Program-made: the position numbers and the translations under genes
Notes under the pieces: generated by a model
What the model saw: only the letters and a program-made list of their open reading frames with translations
The model's database searches: none
What the model was told of the DNA's origin: nothing
Assembly: GCA_017412715.1 (NCBI GenBank)
Contig: JAFPWU010000029.1
Span: 1-64,000, forward strand
Length of the DNA stretch: 64,000 bases
Reading direction: 5' to 3'
DNA from: Clostridia bacterium
Lineage (GTDB): Bacteria; Bacillota; Clostridia; Christensenellales; Aristaeellaceae
Shown here: piece after piece, positions 53,777-62,902 of the stretch
How positions within the stretch are numbered: position 1 is the first letter of the stretch
Layout: the number at the start of each line of letters is the position of its first letter

Positions 53777-55837
53777 TCAATACAGGCCGATGACCTTGGT
53801 CATGTAACCGGCACCGCCGCCCAGGAAGGTGTTCAGATAGGTGTTGGGATCGCCGTAGTCGGGGCCCCAGCCGGAACCGTAGAACATATCGAAGTTGCCG
53901 GCCTCGCCGTTGGAGGCACGATAGCCGCAGGCGTAGAAGTCCTCAGAAGTGGTGGCCTCCAGGAGGTTCACAACCACGTTCTCAGTGCCCAGGGTGGACT
54001 CGATAACCTGCTTGTAGGCCTGCGCCTGAGCAGTATTGCCCGCGGAAGCGCCGTAGTACACAACGTCGATATAGATGGGGAAGGAAACGGTGTCGCCCAG
54101 CTCTTCCTTGGCAGCAGCCAGGTATTCCTTCGCCGCGTCGGGATTGTACCAGCCGTCGACGGCATCAGCCACATTGACCTTGGCGCCCATCTGGTCCAGA
54201 TAGAACTGCACGATTTCACCGTACATGGTGCCGGCCTTGAATTCGTTGCCGTCGGCATCGGCGGCGTCAGCGGACAGCTGCACGAATTCGGGGTGGGTGT
54301 ACATGTTGCGCAGGTTGGCCAGCTTCAGGTCTTCGCCGCGGGAGGTGGCGTTGACGGTGCCCTTGTCAAAGGCATGCTGCAGGGCCTTGCGGAAGTTCTT
54401 GTTCCACAGAGCGACCTGGGTGTCAATCTTCTGCTGCTCGGTCTTCGGGGAAGCCACAGCGCCGCTGGCCAGCGCGAAGGTGCCGCGGTTCATGTTCAGG
54501 CCGCCGAAGTAGGAGGTGGAGGTGGTGTCGGTCACGTAGGCATACTTGTCGAAGTTGCCGTCTTCCTTGGCCAGGGCCAGGAGGCCGGTGGCTTCGGTCA
54601 GGGCGACAGCCGCGTAGGTGCCCGCGACGGTGTCATTGTAGGTCTGGGTCATGTTCTCACCGGCATCATAGATCCAGGTGATGCTGTTCATGTTGATCTT
54701 GTCGGCATCATAGTAATTCGGGTTCTTGACGCAGACGATCTCGGAATCAGTGACCAGCTTCTGGAGCAGGTAGGGTCCGCAGTAAACCTGGGACGCCACA
54801 TCGGTGTTCATGCCGTAGGTGTAGGTGCTGGTGTCGGCGGAAGCAGCGGTGAACTCCTCAGAGCCGTACACGCCGCCATGGCTCAGATACCAGTCTTCGC
54901 AGATCGGCAGGAAGCAGCTGTAGGTCAGCATGGTCAGGAAATAGGAAGTGGGCTTCTCCAGGGTGACGACCAGGGTGTGGTCATCGGCCGCTTCGTAGCC
55001 GACATCTTCCCAGGCACCGCCGTTCAGATACTCGCTGGCGCCCTTGACAACGCCTTCAACCAGCCATTCCAGACCAGCCTTGGTATCCAGCATGTGACGG
55101 AAACCGGCAACAAAGTCCTTCGCGGTCACGGGAGCGTACTCGGCGCCCTCAGAGGTGTACCACTTGGCATCCTCGCGGATGTGGAAGGTGTAGGTTACGC
55201 CGTCTTCGCTGATATCCCAGGAAGTGGCCAGCTTGGGCTCCATCTGGCCCAGGTTGTTGTACTGCACGAGACCGTCCACGGTCTGCACGGTGATCTCGGT
55301 ATCGCTCTGGGAGGAGGTGTTCAGCCAGTCCAGAGTGACGGGAGCGGTGGAGAAGGTGGTCTTATAATCAGTAGCCAGAGTGTAGCCCAGATCGGTCAGG
55401 AACTTGGCCGGATCATAAACTTCCTCGCCGGCAACGCCCTTTTCCCAGGCGGCCTTCATGGCTTCACGGTCTTCCTTCTTGATGAACTCGGTGGCGGCAA
55501 CCATGGTGCCCCAGCGGTCGTCATCGTTCCCCCAGTTGACATAGGGGATCGTGCGGTAGCCGATGCGGGAAATCTGATAGGCACCGCCCTGGGTCGTGTT
55601 GGGGATCATGACGGCGCTGTCCAGCAGGTAGGCTTCGGCCTTCGCCTCGAGGATGAAGCGCTCATCAATGGACGTAGCCGCTTCGGCTTCGTTCATCAGG
55701 GCTTCGAAATCGCCCAGAACCTCTTCGTAGATCTCATCGTCGTCGCCCCGCTCATAGACGACATCCTCAGCGGACGCGCCCACGACGGTCAGCAGCATCG
55801 AGAGAGCCAGCAACAGTGACAGGAACTTCTTGGTCAT
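53777..55837 (-). CDS. Peptide-binding protein of SBP_bac_5 type with circularly permuted domain order (system C)
   Basis: A 686-residue secreted protein. Residues 1-23 are a signal peptide (MTKKFLSLLLALSMLLTVVG then ASAE), no lipobox. The segment that normally closes these proteins is here at the front: SIDERFILEAKAEAYLLDSAVMIP at residues 56-79 matches the C-terminal DIDARYAAFAKAEACFLDHCLTIP of the system B protein (its residues 559-582). Residues about 165-225 then give the usual N-terminal start (DWLNTSSQSDTEITVQTVDGL, TYTFHIREDAKW). The chain ends at 686 soon after SGWGPDYGDPNTYL (655-668), which in normal members lies about 60 residues before the C-terminal helix module. The ends KVIGLY and ERGDDDEIYEEV look like one stretch cut in two. 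ATG 55837 follows AAAGGAGACTG. Confidence 0.85.
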   Translation of the reverse strand: MTKKFLSLLLALSMLLTVVGASAEDVVYERGDDDEIYEEVLGDFEALMNEAEAATSIDERFILEAKAEAYLLDSAVMIPNTTQGGAYQISRIGYRTIPYVNWGNDDDRWGTMVAATEFIKKEDREAMKAAWEKGVAGEEVYDPAKFLTDLGYTLATDYKTTFSTAPVTLDWLNTSSQSDTEITVQTVDGLVQYNNLGQMEPKLATSWDISEDGVTYTFHIREDAKWYTSEGAEYAPVTAKDFVAGFRHMLDTKAGLEWLVEGVVKGASEYLNGGAWEDVGYEAADDHTLVVTLEKPTSYFLTMLTYSCFLPICEDWYLSHGGVYGSEEFTAASADTSTYTYGMNTDVASQVYCGPYLLQKLVTDSEIVCVKNPNYYDADKINMNSITWIYDAGENMTQTYNDTVAGTYAAVALTEATGLLALAKEDGNFDKYAYVTDTTSTSYFGGLNMNRGTFALASGAVASPKTEQQKIDTQVALWNKNFRKALQHAFDKGTVNATSRGEDLKLANLRNMYTHPEFVQLSADAADADGNEFKAGTMYGEIVQFYLDQMGAKVNVADAVDGWYNPDAAKEYLAAAKEELGDTVSFPIYIDVVYYGASAGNTAQAQAYKQVIESTLGTENVVVNLLEATTSEDFYACGYRASNGEAGNFDMFYGSGWGPDYGDPNTYLNTFLGGGAGYMTKVIGLY

Positions 55838-55970
55838 TTTTGCAGTCTCCTTTGCAAAATAATTTATTATGCGGGAAGATTCCCGTATAACACAAAAAAA
55901 ATAAATTCCACTGACAGAACAATTCTTCAGGAATGGCACCGGAAGGAATCCTGTTGCGAATATAGCTAGT

Positions 55971-55999
55971 ATTTTAGCACAGAAGGAATGGAGTTGCAA
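55971..55999 (-). promoter_or_regulatory. Promoter of the system C operon (minus strand)
   Basis: Minus strand: TTGCAA (55999-55994), 17-bp spacer, TAAAAT (55976-55971). It gives a leader of about 125 bases. The 55838-56437 gap of 600 bp holds this promoter, the divergent one at 56325 and no recognisable gene. Confidence 0.6.
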
Positions 56000-56324
56000 A
56001 TCAGACTTTGGTCCATTGCACCATTAATTTTACGGACGGACAGACAAAAGAGCTGAAAAAGTTAAATGGAATCTCAAGGCATTCACGGCGTTTCGCCGGA
56101 CCGAAGGGAATCGGAAGTCTGCGGCAGGACCGGGAAGCGGCGGCTAACGGCCCAATTGTATTTTTTATGTTTTTTGGGGACCCCCGGCTCCTGACGAAGG
56201 AATCCCCAGCATGATAGAAAACGAAGATTTTCAGCGAATCTCCATGGAAATGAGGGACTGAATCCTCTTATATGAAAGCTTTTCTTCGGGCTGCCTCGGG
56301 AGAATCTCAGGAAATGATTAATGA

Positions 56325-56353
56325 TTGAAAAAGAATTCCAATTATGATAAAGT
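56325..56353 (+). promoter_or_regulatory. Promoter of the system D operon
   Basis: TTGAAA (56325-56330), 17-bp spacer, TAAAGT (56348-56353) with a TGn extension. The same TTGAAA -35 is used by system B. Confidence 0.55.
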
Positions 56354-56437
56354 TTATTAGTGCGTTCAAACACATTGAGGGATATTCCTTTCAATGTGCG
56401 AAGAAATGGCAAATATTTTTTACAGGAGGAGAATCCC

Positions 56438-58819
56438 ATGAAGAAACTGTTGGCACTGCTGATGGCTGCTTGCATGCTTCTGAGCGTGACCGCTGCCTTC
56501 GCAGAAGAGACGGCCGCCGCGGACGCCGAGCTGGGTACGCCCCTGGTAGTGGCGACCAGCGCCCTGTCCCAGAAGTTCAGCCCCTACTTCGCTGATACTG
56601 CTTATGATCAGGACGTGGTCGGACTGACGCAGATCGTCATGATGACCACCGACCGTACCGGTGCTATTATCTACAAGGGCATCGAGGGTGAAACCATCCC
56701 CTACAACGGGACGGATTACACCTACTACGGAACCGGCGATCTGTCCGTCAATTATGACGAGACCACCGATATCACCACCTATGGGTACAAGATGCGCGAA
56801 GATCTGAAGTTCTCCGACGGAGAACCCGTGACCATCGACGACGTCATCTTTACCTATTATGTATATCTGGATCCCGCCTACACCGGATCCACCACGCTGA
56901 GCAGCTACGATATCGTCGGCCTGCAGGCCTACAGGACTCAAATCCCCGAGGCGAACGTGGAAGAAGTCTCCGCGATCGCTGAGGCCGTGAAGGCCGCTTT
57001 TGCCGCCAATGGCGCCGAATATAAAGTGGCTGAGGGCGACGCTTTCACCCAGGAAGTCTTTGATGCTTATGCCGCCGCGGCGGCGGATGCCTGGAAGGCC
57101 GATCTGCAGGGCATCGTGGACTATGTGTATGAAAACTACGGCGAAGCTTATGCTGAATCCGTCACCGGCAAGACCTTTGACGAAGTCGGACAGTCCGATG
57201 CGCTGAAGGTTTTCCTGGCCGGCAATCTGTGGGGCTTCCCGCTGGAGAATCCGGAATGCACGCTGGATGATCTGTATGCCGTTGCTTCCGCCAAGTATGC
57301 CGGAAGCTATGACGCTTATCTGGCTGCGGGCGAATCCGCTACCGGTTCCACCGCGGACGCGATCAACGCCGATCTGATGAACGCGGCAGCCGCGGCTGCC
57401 GGTGTTGATACCAGCGCCGGTGTTCCGAACGTCTCCGGTATCAAACGGCTGAACGACTATGAGATGGAAGTTCAGGTGAAGGGCTTCTCCGCTCCCGCCG
57501 TTTATTCCATCCTGGGCCTGAGCATCACGCCCATGCATTACTATGGCGATCCCGCCCAGTATGATTATGAGAACAACAAGTTCGGCCATCCCTTCGGCGA
57601 TCTGAGCCTGGTGCAGGAAAAGAACGCCGCTCCCATGGGCGCCGGCCCCTACAAGTTCGTGAAGTATGAGAACCGCGTTGTTTACTACGAAGCGAACGAG
57701 AACTATTACCTGGGCGCTCCCCAGATCAAGTCCTTCCAGTATAAGGAAACCAACGCTGCTGAAGTGGCCTCTGCTGTGCAGACCGGCGCTGCGGACGGCG
57801 GTGAGATGACCGGCAGCAAGACCAATTTCGAAATGCTGCGTTCCTTCAACGACAACGGCGAAGTGACCGGCAACATCGTGACCACCTATTCCGTGGCCAA
57901 CCTGGGATACGGCTACATCGGCCTGAATGCGGATACGATGAACGTGGCCGGAGAACCCGGCAGCGATGCCTCCAAGAACCTGCGCAAGGGCTTTGCCACC
58001 GTGCTGGCTGTGTATCGTGATACCGCGTTCGACAGCTATTATGGCGATGCCGCGGCTGTAATCAACTATCCGATTTCCTCCACCAGCTGGGCTGCTCCCC
58101 AGGCCACCGATGAAGGCTACCGCGTAGCCTACTCTGTGGACGTGGACGGCAATGACATTTACACCGCGGAAATGACCGCTGAAGAGAAGTACGAAGCTGC
58201 CAAGCAGGCTGCGATCGGATTCTTCAAGGCCGCCGGCTACACCTTCGACGAAGCGGCAGGCAAGTTCACCGCTGCTCCGGAAGGCGCTTCCCTGAGCTAT
58301 GAAGCGATTATCCCCGGCGACGGCACCGGCGACCATCCCTCCTTCGCGATCCTGACGGATGCGCAGCAGGCGCTGGCCTCCATCGGTATCGAGCTGAAGA
58401 TCAACGACCCGGCAGACTCCAACGTGCTGTGGGATGCCCTGGATGCGGGCACTCAGAATATGTGGTGCGCGGCCTGGGGTTCCACCATCGATCCTGACAT
58501 GTATCAGGTGTATCATTCTTCCAACATCGTTGGTAAGGGCGGAAGCGATTCCAACCACTATCATATCCAGAGCGAGACCCTGGACGAGATGATCCTGAAT
58601 GCCCGTCAGAGCGCTGATCAGGCCTACCGCAAGGAAGTCTACAAAGATGCTCTGAACGAGATCATGGACTGGGCGGTTGAGATTCCTGCGTATCAGCGTC
58701 AGAACATCGTGATCGCGAGCACCGAGCGCGTGAACATCGGCACGGTTACCCCCGATGTCACCACCTATTGGGGATGGCTGGCCGAAGTGGAAAAGATGGA
58801 GATGAACGAGACCAAATAA
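56438..58819 (+). CDS. Large peptide-type binding protein with Ala-rich insert (system D)
   Basis: A 793-residue secreted protein of the SBP_bac_5 type. Signal peptide MKKLLALLMAACMLLSVTAAFAEE; the Cys is within the hydrophobic core and followed by more hydrophobic residues, so not a lipobox. The N-lobe reads LVVATSALSQKFSPYFADTAYD and YGYKMREDLKFSDGEPVTIDDVIFTYYVYLDP. After QAYRTQIPEANVEEV about 150 residues are inserted (near 165-325), rich in Ala and acidic residues, likely helical. The normal pattern resumes at GIKRLNDYEMEVQVKGF and ends with AAWGSTIDPDMYQVYH and AYRKEVYKDALNEIMDWAVEIPAYQR. ATG 56438 follows ACAGGAGGAG. Domain order is normal, unlike the neighbour at 53777. Confidence 0.88.
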   Translation: MKKLLALLMAACMLLSVTAAFAEETAAADAELGTPLVVATSALSQKFSPYFADTAYDQDVVGLTQIVMMTTDRTGAIIYKGIEGETIPYNGTDYTYYGTGDLSVNYDETTDITTYGYKMREDLKFSDGEPVTIDDVIFTYYVYLDPAYTGSTTLSSYDIVGLQAYRTQIPEANVEEVSAIAEAVKAAFAANGAEYKVAEGDAFTQEVFDAYAAAAADAWKADLQGIVDYVYENYGEAYAESVTGKTFDEVGQSDALKVFLAGNLWGFPLENPECTLDDLYAVASAKYAGSYDAYLAAGESATGSTADAINADLMNAAAAAAGVDTSAGVPNVSGIKRLNDYEMEVQVKGFSAPAVYSILGLSITPMHYYGDPAQYDYENNKFGHPFGDLSLVQEKNAAPMGAGPYKFVKYENRVVYYEANENYYLGAPQIKSFQYKETNAAEVASAVQTGAADGGEMTGSKTNFEMLRSFNDNGEVTGNIVTTYSVANLGYGYIGLNADTMNVAGEPGSDASKNLRKGFATVLAVYRDTAFDSYYGDAAAVINYPISSTSWAAPQATDEGYRVAYSVDVDGNDIYTAEMTAEEKYEAAKQAAIGFFKAAGYTFDEAAGKFTAAPEGASLSYEAIIPGDGTGDHPSFAILTDAQQALASIGIELKINDPADSNVLWDALDAGTQNMWCAAWGSTIDPDMYQVYHSSNIVGKGGSDSNHYHIQSETLDEMILNARQSADQAYRKEVYKDALNEIMDWAVEIPAYQRQNIVIASTERVNIGTVTPDVTTYWGWLAEVEKMEMNETK

Positions 58820-58869
58820 TCTCATCATCAATCTCATCAACACTGAGCACGGATACTGAGCAAATCTAA

Positions 58870-58911
58870 TCCCTGGCCGGTTTCTGACTTCGGAAGGAAA
58901 CCGGCCAGGGA
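58870..58911 (+). other. 15-bp perfect hairpin after binding-protein gene (system D)
   Basis: TCCCTGGCCGGTTTC (58870-58884) pairs perfectly with 58897-58911. No T-run follows. The position and strength match hairpins after the other five binding-protein genes. Confidence 0.65.
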
Positions 58912-58948
58912 CAATTCAACTTTAAGCAGGTCCCGGGAGGACATCGAC

Positions 58949-59944
58949 GTGTGGAAATTTATTATACGACGGATCGGACTGGCGATTGTGATCGTATTTC
59001 TTGGATCTTTCATTATTTATGGCGTGATGCGCGCAATGCCCACCAGCTTTGTGGAAGCTATGGCCCGTCAGCGCGCTGCAGCCAGCGCCACAACCGGCGG
59101 ACCGACCTATCAGGAATGGCTTGAACAATTGAATTCAGCCTACCATATGGATACCGATGTCATTTCCGGCTTTTTCAGCTGGCTGGGCGGCGTAGTCCAG
59201 GGAGACTTCGGAGTCAGCTGGAAGTATGGTATTCCTGTAACTCAGAAATTCGAGGAAGTCATCTGGCACTCGTTTATTCTGAATATTATTACCCTGGTTC
59301 TGGAAATCGCCATATGTATTCCATTGGGAATTCAGGCGGCCAGGCATCAGTACAGCGGATTTGACTACGGCATTACAGTGTTTGCAATGCTTTGCATTTC
59401 GCTGCCTACATTCTTTCTGGCAACGCTTTTAAAATACGCCTTCGCGGTCAAACTTGGATGGTTTGACCTATATGGATTTGTCGGGCGATATCATGAACAG
59501 CTGAGCAGCGGGCAGAAAATACTGGATATCATGCATCACATGGTGTTGCCTGTACTGACGCTGGCCATGCTGAGCATTGGCGGGCTGACCCGCTACACCC
59601 GTACAAACATGCTGGAGGTTTTGAACGCAGAATACATCCGCACTGCCCGGGCGAAGGGGCTTCCGGAGAAGACGGTGATCAATCGTCATGCCTTCAGGAA
59701 TACTCTGATTCCGCTGGTCAGCTATCTGAGCTATCTGATTCCGAGCCTGTTTTCCGGCTCCATGATCACGGAGACGCTGTACCAGATTCCGGGTATCGGT
59801 TATATTGCATATGATGCTATGGTAGCCGGCGATCTGCCGTTTACCATGTTCTACTCCATGTTCGGTCTGATCCTTACGCAGGTCAGCCTGATGCTGGCAG
59901 ATATCATGTACGCCGTGGTGGATCCGCGGGTGCGTGTGAATTAA
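58949..59944 (+). CDS. DppB-type permease (system D)
   Basis: A 331-residue permease of near-standard length. Start GTG 58949 (VWKFIIRRI) with GGGAGG upstream. TM1 residues 8-28 (IGLAIVIVFLGSFIIYGVMRAMP). The loop TYQEWLEQLNSAYHMDTDVISGFFSWLGGVVQGDFGVSWKY is only slightly longer than usual. The coupling loop is TARAKGLPEKTVINRHAFRNTLIPL. C-terminus YAVVDPRVRVN. Codon use here is more AT-rich than in systems B and C. Confidence 0.9.
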   Translation: MWKFIIRRIGLAIVIVFLGSFIIYGVMRAMPTSFVEAMARQRAAASATTGGPTYQEWLEQLNSAYHMDTDVISGFFSWLGGVVQGDFGVSWKYGIPVTQKFEEVIWHSFILNIITLVLEIAICIPLGIQAARHQYSGFDYGITVFAMLCISLPTFFLATLLKYAFAVKLGWFDLYGFVGRYHEQLSSGQKILDIMHHMVLPVLTLAMLSIGGLTRYTRTNMLEVLNAEYIRTARAKGLPEKTVINRHAFRNTLIPLVSYLSYLIPSLFSGSMITETLYQIPGIGYIAYDAMVAGDLPFTMFYSMFGLILTQVSLMLADIMYAVVDPRVRVN

Positions 59945-59963
59945 GCGGGGGAGGAAACGGATC

Positions 59964-61730
59964 ATGAGTGAACAACTGAAAAACAACCAGTCCCCGGAAA
60001 ACAACGGGGAGCAGCTGGCGCTGGACGATGGCCGCCGGGTCAAGGTTCTTTCCCCGGGGATGATGGTTTTCAAACGATTCATCCGGAACAAGCTGGCCAT
60101 CGCCGGAATCTGCATTCTGATTTTTATGTTCCTGTTTTCCTTCCTTGGCGGAGTGCTGTCTCCCTACCGGCAGGACCAGGTGTTTTATAAGGTGGATGCC
60201 GCAAACAAGGAATATGCGAGCGCGGTCGTGAATACGGATTACCGCTTTACGACCGCGGACGGCAACACGCTGCCCACCATGGTGCGCGCTACCTTTAACA
60301 GCCAGGTGAAGGGCAGGGAAGGGAACGAGATTACCTTTACGGCGGACAATACCGTATATACCGCGGTCAAGGTGGATGACGGCTTTTATCTGATCATGGC
60401 AGGCGAGGATCTGGGAACAGTTACCGTGCTGGGAAAGATTGCGGACGTGAAGCCTGCCGGGAACAAGGAGATTTCAGAGGAGCTGAAAGCGGCGGCCGTC
60501 GCTGCGGTGCAGGCCGGACAGAGCGCTTTCGAGCTGAACGAAATCACCTATACGCTGACGCCAGGAAAGGCAAAAAGCTACAATCTGAGCGGAATGAGTG
60601 AAGTCGCCCTGGCCAGCATGCTGAATTTTGATGCCCTTGATGCGCAGTATACCGGGCTGACGTCGAATTATGAATTCTGCAGAGACTGCGAAACAGCAAT
60701 GCATGCCGGTGAATCCAACTTTGAATCCGGCGGGACGGCATATCAGCTGGAAATCGAAGACGAAACCACCGCGACCGTTAAAAACGCTGCAGGGGAAGAA
60801 ATTGTAAGCGTAAGCAATATCATCGTCCGTCCGGTGGTGAGCGGCACAGCGCTTTCCGCCGGATACCGGGAAGCGGCCATTGAAGCCATTATGGATCGGC
60901 AAACCGCATTTGAATATGTGAACGCTGAGGGTAATACCGAGAAGCACACCATCCAGATGCGCGGCAACAACTATATTATCTCTACAGAGCAGCAGACCTA
61001 CCTGATCGACATGTATGCGCCGCCGAGCGCGGAGCATCTCCTGGGGACGGATGATCACGGCATGGATGTGCTGACCCGCCTGATGTACGGCGGCCGGATC
61101 TCCCTGATGGTGGGTTTCATCGTCATGATCCTTGAAAATATCATCGGAGTTATTATCGGCGGCGTCTCGGGATACTTTGGCGGATGGGTCGATACGCTGC
61201 TGATGCGGTTTGTGGATCTGTTCAACTCCATTCCGTACTATCCGATGATGATTATCGCCGGAGCCATCATGGATTCTCTGGAGGTCAACCCCTATACCCG
61301 CCTGTACCTGATGATGGCGATTATGGGAATCATGGGCTGGACCGGTGTGGCCAGAGTGGTGCGGGGACAGATCCTGAGCCTGAGAGAACAGGATTTCATG
61401 GTGGCGACAGAAGCCACCGGAATTCCGGTTTCCCGGCGTATTTTCCGTCATCTGGTGCCCAACGTGATGCCCCTTTTGATTGTGCAGGCGACCATGGGTC
61501 TGGGCGGCATCATCCTGACGGAGGCCACGCTGAGCTTCCTCGGCCTGGGTATTAAATATCCGCTGGCTTCCTGGGGTTCCATTATTAATTCGTCTTCAAA
61601 TATCTATGTGATGACCAACTGCTGGTACCTCTGGATCCCTGCAGGACTGCTGATCGTGCTGACGGTGCTGGGCTTTAACTTTGTAGGCGACGGTCTACGG
61701 GACGCTTTCGATCCCAAGATGAAACGCTGA
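59964..61730 (+). CDS. DppC-type permease with about 300-residue repeat-bearing external loop (system D)
   Basis: A 588-residue permease, nearly twice the normal DppC length. TM1 at about residues 46-68 (LAIAGICILIFMFLFSFLGGVL). Residues about 70-352 form one external insert before LLGTDDHGMDVLTRLMYGGRISL. Three related segments can be seen in it: AAVQAGQSAFELNEITYTL, AMHAGESNFESGGTAYQL and AIMDRQTAFEYVNAEG, each a helix then QS/ES/QT-x-F and a beta strand. The remaining part is a normal permease with TEATGIPVSRRIFRHLVPN as coupling loop and DGLRDAFDPKMKR at the end. ATG 59964 follows GGGGGAGG. Confidence 0.88.
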   Translation: MSEQLKNNQSPENNGEQLALDDGRRVKVLSPGMMVFKRFIRNKLAIAGICILIFMFLFSFLGGVLSPYRQDQVFYKVDAANKEYASAVVNTDYRFTTADGNTLPTMVRATFNSQVKGREGNEITFTADNTVYTAVKVDDGFYLIMAGEDLGTVTVLGKIADVKPAGNKEISEELKAAAVAAVQAGQSAFELNEITYTLTPGKAKSYNLSGMSEVALASMLNFDALDAQYTGLTSNYEFCRDCETAMHAGESNFESGGTAYQLEIEDETTATVKNAAGEEIVSVSNIIVRPVVSGTALSAGYREAAIEAIMDRQTAFEYVNAEGNTEKHTIQMRGNNYIISTEQQTYLIDMYAPPSAEHLLGTDDHGMDVLTRLMYGGRISLMVGFIVMILENIIGVIIGGVSGYFGGWVDTLLMRFVDLFNSIPYYPMMIIAGAIMDSLEVNPYTRLYLMMAIMGIMGWTGVARVVRGQILSLREQDFMVATEATGIPVSRRIFRHLVPNVMPLLIVQATMGLGGIILTEATLSFLGLGIKYPLASWGSIINSSSNIYVMTNCWYLWIPAGLLIVLTVLGFNFVGDGLRDAFDPKMKR

Positions 61731-61747
61731 GACGGGAGGGAAGAAGG

Positions 61748-62902
61748 ATGGCTAAGAAGGATTCCAATTTCATTTCTGCCCGTGAATCGCGTAGAATCAG
61801 CAAAGCGAATGCGGCGATCACCAGAAAGCTGGACAAGAAACTGAACCGGAAGCACGTGCCCGAGAGCGAGTATCTGACAAAGATGCACGACGAGAACAAT
61901 GTGGTTGAATTCGATGACCTGCACACCTATTTCTATACCGATGTAGGCACCGTGAAGGCGGTTGACGGGGTCAGCTTTAATGTTCCGGTGGGCAAAACGG
62001 TGGGGGTTGTCGGAGAGAGCGGATGCGGCAAATCCGTGACAAGTCTGAGCCTGATGCAGCTGCTGCAGCGTCCGACTGGACAGATTGTATCCGGATCGAT
62101 TCGCCTGAATCTGGGAGACAAAGCGTACGATGTGGCAAAAATGCCGATCCGGGCCATGGAAAAAATACGCGGAAACGTGGTTTCCATGATCTTCCAGGAA
62201 CCTATGACAAGCCTGAATCCGGTGTTCCGGATCGGCTTTCAGCTGGATGAAATCATCAAGCTGCACAATGAGGGCCTGAGCGACGAAGAAGTTAAAAAGC
62301 GCTCAGTGGACGCCATCAAAATGGTCGGGATTCCGGATGCGGAAGGCATATATAACCGGTATCCCCATGAACTGTCCGGAGGCATGCGGCAGCGCATTGT
62401 GATTGCCATGGCGCTGGTGTGCAATCCCCGGATGATTATTGCGGATGAGCCCACGACAGCACTGGATGTAACCATTCAGGCACAGATACTGGAGCTGCTT
62501 CGGAAGCTGAAGGGCGAAATCAATGCCTCCATCATGCTGATTACGCATGATCTGGGCGTGATTGCCGAGATGGCAGACTATGTGGTTGTCATGTACGCGG
62601 GACGCGTGGTGGAAAAGGGACTGGCGCGGGAGGTCTTCCTGGACCCCAGGCATCCGTATACCATCGGTCTGATGGAGTCCAAGCCCGTGATTAACAAAAC
62701 GGTTGACCGGCTGTACTCCATTCCGGGTTCCGTACCCAATCCGGTGAATATGCCTGACTACTGCTATTTCCGGGACCGCTGTGAAAAGTGCGTGAAGAAT
62801 TGCCAGGGTGCATATCCGCCGGAAATCCATGTTTCCGATACGCACATTGTCAGCTGCTGGCGCTATTTTGATGAGCAGAATCGGGGTGAAAAGCATGAGT
62901 GA
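61748..62902 (+). CDS. DppD-type ATPase with basic N-terminal extension (system D)
   Basis: A 384-residue ATPase. About 45 residues rich in Lys/Arg (SARESRRISKANAAITRKLDKKLNRK in part) precede the domain. Walker A GESGCGKS, Q-loop IFQEPMTSLNP, signature LSGGMRQR, Walker [14 protein letters not shown], switch ITHDLG. The oligo-HPY Cys cluster is present (YCYFRDRCEKCVKNCQGAYPPE). ATG 61748 follows GGGAGGGAAG. It overlaps the next start by ATGAGTGA. Confidence 0.92.
   Translation: MAKKDSNFISARESRRISKANAAITRKLDKKLNRKHVPESEYLTKMHDENNVVEFDDLHTYFYTDVGTVKAVDGVSFNVPVGKTVGVVGESGCGKSVTSLSLMQLLQRPTGQIVSGSIRLNLGDKAYDVAKMPIRAMEKIRGNVVSMIFQEPMTSLNPVFRIGFQLDEIIKLHNEGLSDEEVKKRSVDAIKMVGIPDAEGIYNRYPHELSGGMRQRIVIAMALVCNPRMIIADEPTTALDVTIQAQILELLRKLKGEINASIMLITHDLGVIAEMADYVVVMYAGRVVEKGLAREVFLDPRHPYTIGLMESKPVINKTVDRLYSIPGSVPNPVNMPDYCYFRDRCEKCVKNCQGAYPPEIHVSDTHIVSCWRYFDEQNRGEKHE

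Noticed and set aside
53639..55819. Plus-strand open frame of about 726 codons opposite the permuted binding protein
   Set aside because: Gly/Val/His-rich shadow with no motif. The minus strand has a signal peptide, ribosome site and family motifs.
55838..56437. A hidden gene in the 600-bp gap
   Set aside because: Only short frames with frequent stops; the region is AT-rich at its ends and holds two divergent promoters.
56420..58843. Minus-strand open frame of about 800 codons opposite the system D binding protein
   Set aside because: Shadow frame, Gly/Ile/Val-rich, with no ribosome site or family motifs.
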